Source: UBA1367 sp040268355 (GTDB taxonomy: Bacteria > Actinomycetota > Coriobacteriia > Coriobacteriales > Atopobiaceae). Taken from it: a DNA stretch of 28,476 nt. A model generated the notes under the pieces. The model was not told where the DNA came from and did no database searches. It saw nothing but the letters and a program-made list of their open reading frames with translations. Shown here piece by piece: positions 24,376-28,476 of this stretch. The translations under genes and the position numbers were made by a program. The stretch covers positions 1 to 28,476 of the forward strand of contig JAWRIT010000105.1 of the NCBI GenBank assembly GCA_040268355.1, given 5' to 3'. Position 1 is the first letter of the stretch, and each line of letters begins with the position of its first letter.

Positions 24376-24738
24376 CTATGCCAGCTCTATCTCTACGTCG
24401 TACGCGCCGCCGAGTCTCTGGAAGACGTCGAGGCTCTCGCTGACTTGCCCGATGTTCACCTGGTCGCCGTAGCGTCTGGAATTTTCCTCGTCGCCAAAGA
24501 GCACGGCGAACCAGCCGCCGCCGGGGTTGTAGTTGACGTCCCCGTTGATCCAGCCATGGCCGACCTGGGACTGCTCATAGGGAAGTTTCCACGGCATCCG
24601 ACCGCAGAAGTCGATGCTCGCCCCGCGCACGCGGATGCTCGCGGGCAGGTTCTCTGCGAACGCCTGCGCGGTCTCCGTGTCATTGAGCGTCGCAGAAACC
24701 GACTCTTCCCCGAACCGCATGACGATCTCTGTCGGCAT
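24376..24738 (-). CDS. Cyclophilin-like fold protein, cytoplasmic
   Basis: The 120-residue protein has no signal peptide. It opens PTEIVMRFGEESVSATLND, continues with FAENLPASIRVRG, GRMPWKLPYE, then NYNPGGGWFAVLFGDEE and QVNIGQVSESLDVFQ, matching the small cyclophilin-like beta-barrel family (TM1367-like). Molecular function is unknown. The start is uncertain: ATG at 24738 has a modest AAAGGCGGG site, while in-frame ATGs at 24759 and 24789 have none. The gene diverges from lysR across a short AT-rich region, so it is a natural target of that regulator. The lipoprotein gene 235 bases downstream encodes a related domain. Confidence 0.8.
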   Translation of the reverse strand: MPTEIVMRFGEESVSATLNDTETAQAFAENLPASIRVRGASIDFCGRMPWKLPYEQSQVGHGWINGDVNYNPGGGWFAVLFGDEENSRRYGDQVNIGQVSESLDVFQRLGGAYDVEIELA

Positions 24739-24808
24739 CTGCCCGCCTTTCGTAGGCATCCGTTGCGTGACTCTATTTTCATCCCGCATCCAAATGAATA
24801 CAATTACC

Positions 24809-24814
24809 TATAAT
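24809..24814 (+). promoter_or_regulatory. -10 element of lysR in an AT-rich divergent region
   Basis: TATAAT, a perfect match, lies 40 bases before the lysR start. No good -35 is visible. The surrounding 24765-24840 is strikingly AT-rich for this window and contains ATTA/TAAT half-sites and ACTAGT, suitable for LysR-type binding upstream of both divergent genes. Confidence 0.5.
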
Positions 24815-24853
24815 GTACTAGTTAATATGCTTGCCAAGCATCGGAGGTACCGC

Positions 24854-25735
24854 ATGGACATCAGGGTGCTGCGTTACTACCTTGCCGTTTGTCGCGAAGG
24901 GACCATGTCGCGCGCCGCGCAGGCGGAGCATGTGACGCAGCCGACGCTCTCGCGCCAGATTGCCGATCTGGAGCGTGAGCTGGGATGTCAGCTGCTCGTT
25001 CGGGGAGCGCGTCGCGTCGAGCTCACCGAAAAGGGGATGTACCTCCGTCGGCGAGCCGAGGAGATCGTCACCCTTGCCGACCAGACGGAATCCGACCTCA
25101 GGGCCGCGGACGGCGCGATCGAAGGGGACATCCGCATCGGAGCGGGGGAGAGCCAGGGCATCGGCGTACTGGCCGCCCACATTCGCGCGTTTCGCGAGAC
25201 ATATCCCCAGGTGCGGTTCCTCATGCATAGCGGCAACGCCGAGGACGTGATCGAGCGGTTGGAGCATGGGCTGGCCGATCTCGCCGTCCTCATCGACTAT
25301 TCCGACATCGCGCACTACGGGCACGTGCGTCTTCGGCCTACGGACGCCTGGTGTCTGCTCTTTCCGGAAGGCGACCCACTTGCGGAGAAGGAGTCGCTTG
25401 GCCCCGATGACGTCCGTGCGCTGCCCCTCATCGTCTCGGACCAGGCCTATGAGCGAAAGACGCTCTCCAGCTGGTTTGGAGACGCTGCGGACAGCCTCAA
25501 CGTGGTCGCGACGTACAACCTCGCCTTCAACGCGCAGATGCTCGCGCGCGAGGGCGTGGGATACGTGCTCACGATCGACGGGCTGGCCACTACGGGACCC
25601 GGCACAGGGCTCGAGAGCCGCCTGCTCTATCCTCCCGTCGTGTCGCCCATCGACGTCGCGTGGAAGCATGAGCAGCCAAGGACCCTCGCCGTGCAGAAGT
25701 TCATAGACACCTTGAGGGCCGCCAGTAACAAGTAG
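24854..25735 (+). CDS. LysR-family transcriptional regulator
   Basis: The 293-residue protein has the N-terminal winged helix-turn-helix of LysR regulators (MDIRVLRYYLAVCREGTM, then AEHVTQPTLSRQIADLE, about 1-60), a linker helix, and a two-lobed substrate-binding domain from about residue 90 (IRIGAGESQGIGVLAAHI onward). Such proteins bind DNA as tetramers and respond to a small-molecule inducer. The ATG at 24854 follows GGAGGT (24843-24848). It diverges from the cyclophilin-like gene and converges with the ABM gene, so the flanking redox genes are likely targets. The short convergent gap has a CGGCGG/CCGCCG hairpin (25752-25773) without a T-run. Inducer unknown. Confidence 0.95.
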   Translation: MDIRVLRYYLAVCREGTMSRAAQAEHVTQPTLSRQIADLERELGCQLLVRGARRVELTEKGMYLRRRAEEIVTLADQTESDLRAADGAIEGDIRIGAGESQGIGVLAAHIRAFRETYPQVRFLMHSGNAEDVIERLEHGLADLAVLIDYSDIAHYGHVRLRPTDAWCLLFPEGDPLAEKESLGPDDVRALPLIVSDQAYERKTLSSWFGDAADSLNVVATYNLAFNAQMLAREGVGYVLTIDGLATTGPGTGLESRLLYPPVVSPIDVAWKHEQPRTLAVQKFIDTLRAASNK

Positions 25736-25877
25736 CGCGCCAGGCTTCCGACGGCGGGAGCGGCCGACCGCCGCCGGCCCGGCCACGTGCGCCACATCAC
25801 GCCAGCACGGCCTACAGCGACCTGCCGAGCTCGTAGGCCTCGCGCGGGAACCGTGAGGCCTTGGTCGTGGCGGCCAC

Positions 25878-26537
25878 CTACTGCGTGACGGCCACCTGCA
25901 GCTGGAGCGGCGTGAGCGTCTTGTCGTCTGTGCAGTCGGCGGTCTTCTCGAGGTAGGTCTGGAAGTGCTCGGTTTGGCGATGGGCGCCGTAGGCGTCCTC
26001 GTTGGCGTAGAGCTCCCAGAAGTACCACTGCGTGGGGTCGTCCTCCACCGTGCTCGCAAACATCACGAGCACGCCCTGCTCCCGCTCGATCGAGGCGCGC
26101 ATGTTGGCGAAGACGGCCTCACGGTAGGCGGCGTCGCACTCGGGCTTCACCACCACGTGCGCGAGGCGCAAGCTCATGGCGGTGGCTGCCACTTCGTCGG
26201 TCACGCGCAGGGGCTCGTTCTTCTTGAGCATGAGCTGCGGCACCAGCGCGACGACCTGTCGACTCGTGAGTCCAGTTTTGGCGAATTCCGCAAAGGCGAG
26301 AAACTGCGGCGCATGGGCGTGCACCTGGTAGGCGTCCTCGTCGGCATAGAGCTCGTACACGTAGTTCGACGTGACGTCACCCGGCAGATGCGAGGTGAAC
26401 ATCGCGAGCGTGCCCGGCTCGTTTTCGTTCGAGACCGTGAGGTTGTGGCGGCCGACCTCGGCCATGCGTCCCGCGTCCGACTCGTCGATGCCAAGGACAA
26501 ACAGTCGGTTCACGAGCCCATCGAGCTTGATCTCCAT
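25878..26537 (-). CDS. Tandem-domain antibiotic-biosynthesis-monooxygenase-like protein
   Basis: The 219-residue soluble protein contains two copies of the small ferredoxin-like ABM domain (about 12-105 and 118-210). The copies are visibly related: YELYADEDAYQVHAHAPQF in the first and WELYANEDAYGAHRQTEHF in the second. The family includes cofactor-free quinol monooxygenases (YgiN-like) and haem-degrading proteins; usually single domains pair as dimers, so this fusion builds the dimer in one chain. It probably acts on quinol-like or aromatic compounds, but this is not certain. ATG at 26537 follows AGGAGA. It starts 10 bases after the amidohydrolase stop, so the two are cotranscribed. After the TAG stop the frame stays open for 21 more codons. 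Confidence 0.85.
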   Translation of the reverse strand: MEIKLDGLVNRLFVLGIDESDAGRMAEVGRHNLTVSNENEPGTLAMFTSHLPGDVTSNYVYELYADEDAYQVHAHAPQFLAFAEFAKTGLTSRQVVALVPQLMLKKNEPLRVTDEVAATAMSLRLAHVVVKPECDAAYREAVFANMRASIEREQGVLVMFASTVEDDPTQWYFWELYANEDAYGAHRQTEHFQTYLEKTADCTDDKTLTPLQLQVAVTQ

Positions 26538-26547
26538 GGTGCGTCTC

Positions 26548-27474
26548 CTATTCTTGGCCAACAAGGCGCAGGTAGTTGCGGTACAGGACATTCTCGCGCT
26601 GCTCGGGCGTGAGGGGGACGGCGTCGATCGCGGCAAGGATCTCTGCGGTGGCACCTGCCGGCAGGATGCCCAGCGGCGCGTCGGTGCCGAACAGCACGTG
26701 GTCTGCGCCGTAGTAGTCCACGGCGAGCTCAAGGGCCTTGGGGTTGCCGAGGATGGCGGTGTCCACGTAGAACTTGCGGAAGTCCGCCGCCTGCCGCTCG
26801 GGAAGGATGCGGTCCACGCGTCCCGCGAAGAACGGCACCATGCCACCCGCATGATGCACGACGATGCGCAGGTTCGGCAGGTCGGAGAGGTAGTTAGCCT
26901 GCACGAGCTGCAGCTGCGCCTGCGTCAGCTCGTACTCCCAGCTGAAGGTGATGTTGTTGTCGGGCTTACGCAGGTCGAAGACCGGATGGAGCCATGCGGG
27001 CACGTCGTGCTCGGCAAGCGCCTCGAACAGGGGACGGAAGCTCGGGTCGGCGATCGAGAGGCCAAGTGCTCGCGTGAAGATCTGGATGCCCACCGCGCGC
27101 GCCTCGCCCGCCACCTGCTCGCGCACGATGCGCACCGCCTCGTCGACGTTGTTCATAGGCACCATGAGCACGGCGCTCTCGAACAGGTCCTGGTTGTCGC
27201 GCACACACGCCAGCAGCTCCTCGTTTGCCTCCCGGCAAAGTCTGGCGGCCTCGTCTGGCCCCACGTAGTCCTCGGGAAGCGCGTTCACATAGCTCACGAC
27301 CTGCTTCGTGACGCCGTCCCAATGCGCCCGACGCAGCTCCATGTCCTGCAACACGGGGTTGTTGAAGAACGCGTAAGTCTGGGGAATGCTGGGCTCGATC
27401 TCCAGCATGCGCCCATAGAACCTGGGCAGCAGCACGTGCGCGAACACGTCGATGCGTCGCTGACGGTCTGTCAT
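26548..27474 (-). CDS. Amidohydrolase family 2 (ACMSD-like) protein
   Basis: The 308-residue protein belongs to the amidohydrolase/decarboxylase family that includes aminocarboxymuconate-semialdehyde decarboxylase. The N-terminal metal motif, usually HxH, reads F11-A-H13 in RIDVFAHVLLPRF, so the first histidine is replaced. From memory, a group of uncharacterised relatives also has IDVF-x-H here. Later ligands look intact: AWLHPVF, IVVHHAGGMVPFF, and the aspartate in VLFGTDAPLG. Family members cleave C-C or C-N bonds of ring-derived acids in the cytoplasm; the substrate is unknown. ATG at 27474 was chosen for GAGAGGAG just upstream; an in-frame start at 27513 has none. It is cotranscribed with the ABM gene. 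Confidence 0.88.
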   Translation of the reverse strand: MTDRQRRIDVFAHVLLPRFYGRMLEIEPSIPQTYAFFNNPVLQDMELRRAHWDGVTKQVVSYVNALPEDYVGPDEAARLCREANEELLACVRDNQDLFESAVLMVPMNNVDEAVRIVREQVAGEARAVGIQIFTRALGLSIADPSFRPLFEALAEHDVPAWLHPVFDLRKPDNNITFSWEYELTQAQLQLVQANYLSDLPNLRIVVHHAGGMVPFFAGRVDRILPERQAADFRKFYVDTAILGNPKALELAVDYYGADHVLFGTDAPLGILPAGATAEILAAIDAVPLTPEQRENVLYRNYLRLVGQE

Positions 27475-27605
27475 GGCGCTCCTCTCTTTGGGGATGGCAG
27501 ATCCTGCACACATCGCAGTGTGACAGCAAGTGCGGTCAAGCGGGGACAGGTCTCTCGGCGGAAGGTGGGCTGACGGCCATCAGGAGGACGGCCGCACAGG
27601 TGCGC

Positions 27606-28250
27606 CTACCCTTTGAGCTGCAGCACGACGTCCATGCCGTTGCGCTTGGAGCGCATCTCGTTCACGACGCTGTCGCTCGGGTAGCCCAGGCCAACACCCA
27701 TGAGCAGCGCCTCGTCCTCAGGGATGTCAAACGCGGCTCGCACCTCCTTCGGGAAGCGGATGAACTCGTAGGCGGGGATGCTGCCGATACCGCGCTCGGT
27801 TGCCGCCAACAGGACGCCGTAGCCGAAGGCCCCCGCATCGTACGCGGAATACAGGGTCGCGTCCTTGGGGACCGTGACGTAGACGATCGCCTGCGAGTTG
27901 AACATGCCGCCCTCGGAGGCCATGAACTCGTCCAGCCCCTCTTGGCCGATGGTGGCCGCGAGGTCGGCGTTCCAGGCGTCGATGTTCGCCTGAGGGTAGG
28001 CGGCCCACTCTTGCGGGGGGACGACCTCGGTCCAGCTCTTCTCGCCAGACTCGACAGAGGCCTTATGCGCGGCCTTGATCGCCCTCAGGGTCTCGCCGCA
28101 GGCGACATAGGCCTTCCACGGCTGACTGTTCATCCATGAGGGGGCAAGCTGGGCCTCCTCGATGATCTCGCGAAGCGTCGTTTCGTCGATCTGTCGGTCG
28201 GTGAAGTCGTGGGATGAGACTCGCACCGTGACTGCGTTCTCGTTTGCCAT
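27606..28250 (-). CDS. Nitroreductase-family FMN protein
   Basis: The 214-residue protein fits the nitroreductase fold, an FMN-binding dimeric NAD(P)H-dependent reductase of nitroaromatics, quinones or enones. The FMN signature is near residues 28-45, AQLAPSWMNSQPWKAYVA, preceded by VTVRVSSHDFTDRQID. The second half has DAGAFGYGVLLAATERGIGS and the closing LLMGVGLGYP, both typical. The ATG at 28250 follows GAGGAA; the frame runs open to 28355 but overlaps the repeat region without a site. It lies 84 bases downstream of the aldo/keto reductase gene and 131 bases before the amidohydrolase gene, all on the same strand. Substrate unknown. Confidence 0.92.
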   Translation of the reverse strand: MANENAVTVRVSSHDFTDRQIDETTLREIIEEAQLAPSWMNSQPWKAYVACGETLRAIKAAHKASVESGEKSWTEVVPPQEWAAYPQANIDAWNADLAATIGQEGLDEFMASEGGMFNSQAIVYVTVPKDATLYSAYDAGAFGYGVLLAATERGIGSIPAYEFIRFPKEVRAAFDIPEDEALLMGVGLGYPSDSVVNEMRSKRNGMDVVLQLKG

Positions 28251-28292
28251 GAGGCGTTCCTCTTTTCTTCTGGGGTGGAGATGGTCAGGCGT

Positions 28293-28318
28293 GCGTACGC
28301 GCGACGAGGTGCGTACGC
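28293..28318. promoter_or_regulatory. Two palindromic GCGTACGC sites
   Basis: The palindrome GCGTACGC occurs at 28293-28300 and 28311-28318, each within GTGCGTACGC, 18 bases centre to centre. They lie 43-68 bases upstream of the nitroreductase start, a suitable place for a dimeric repressor. Confidence 0.35.
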
Positions 28319-28333
28319 CGTCGTGCCGATCTG

Positions 28334-28476
28334 TCAGTCCATTTTCTTCTCCCACATGCGGACCAGGTTCAGGCCCAGGGAGTCGGCGCAGGTCTCGAGG
28401 CTCGCGACCTCCTCGGCCGTCAGCTCGACCGCGGCCGCCTTGGCGGCGTCCTCCACATGGGCCGTGCTCGTCACGC
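28334..28476 (-). CDS. Aldo/keto reductase, C-terminal end only
   Basis: The last 46 codons of a gene that enters from beyond the right edge, ending in TGA at 28334-28336. The sequence STAHVEDAAKAAAVELTAEE followed by VASLETCADSLGL matches the C-terminal helices of aldo/keto reductases, where the stretch after the NADPH-binding SxxxxRxxEN region ends in an ELT-EE-x-x-LE helix. These enzymes reduce aldehydes and ketones with NADPH. The assignment rests on this short end and the redox neighbourhood. The nitroreductase gene follows 84 bases downstream. Confidence 0.65.
   Translation of the reverse strand, partial: VTSTAHVEDAAKAAAVELTAEEVASLETCADSLGLNLVRMWEKKMD

Overview
The window is GC-rich bacterial chromosome: third codon positions are almost all G or C, start codons are mostly ATG with clear Shine-Dalgarno sites, and genes are tightly packed. 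Gene content suggests an anaerobic high-GC actinobacterium of the Coriobacteriia, perhaps Olsenella/Atopobium-like. The pointers are the fused TsaB-RimI-TsaD protein, a multi-cluster ferredoxin-like protein beside ychF, an Fe-S/FMN/FAD enoate-reductase-type enzyme and several small flavin-type redox genes. This placement is inference from gene content; no marker gene such as rRNA is present.

Left part (1-5643, + strand): a housekeeping cluster with a partial NAD(P)HX dehydratase, alanine racemase (alr), family 4 uracil-DNA glycosylase, tsaE, and one 819-residue protein joining TsaB, RimI and TsaD. Cell-wall precursor supply, DNA repair, metabolite repair and the t6A37 tRNA modification are thus encoded together.

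5644-10642 (+ strand): a promoter and leader hairpin precede a complete polar amino-acid ABC importer (Tat-type lipoprotein binding protein, permease with an extended N-terminus, ATPase). The importer ends four bases before a YtcJ-type amidohydrolase, so uptake and hydrolysis may act on related substrates. The gap 10643-11194 has no gene but holds repeats: five copies of an ACACAGGGG-type unit and a 118-base imperfect inverted repeat.

11195-20323: glutamine-dependent NAD synthetase (+) converges on an old-yellow-enzyme-type reductase (-). The reductase diverges from groES-groEL (+), which end at a good terminator. A short region with degenerate tandem repeats leads to a 23-cysteine ferredoxin-like protein of unknown function and ychF, closed by a strong, probably bidirectional terminator.

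20425-22633: an LCP-family cell-envelope protein (-) with an acidic low-complexity tail, then about 900 bases without a convincing gene. That gap holds two perfect inverted repeats (16 and 17 bp arms) and a terminator-like hairpin.

22634-28476: an accessory redox neighbourhood, mostly on the - strand: SDR, cyclophilin-like lipoprotein, second cyclophilin-like protein, divergent LysR regulator (+), tandem-domain ABM monooxygenase-like protein, amidohydrolase, nitroreductase and the end of an aldo/keto reductase. It looks like a regulated set for transforming small carbonyl, quinone or nitro compounds; the substrate cannot be read from the sequence. No tRNA, rRNA, CRISPR array, transposase or phage gene was seen.
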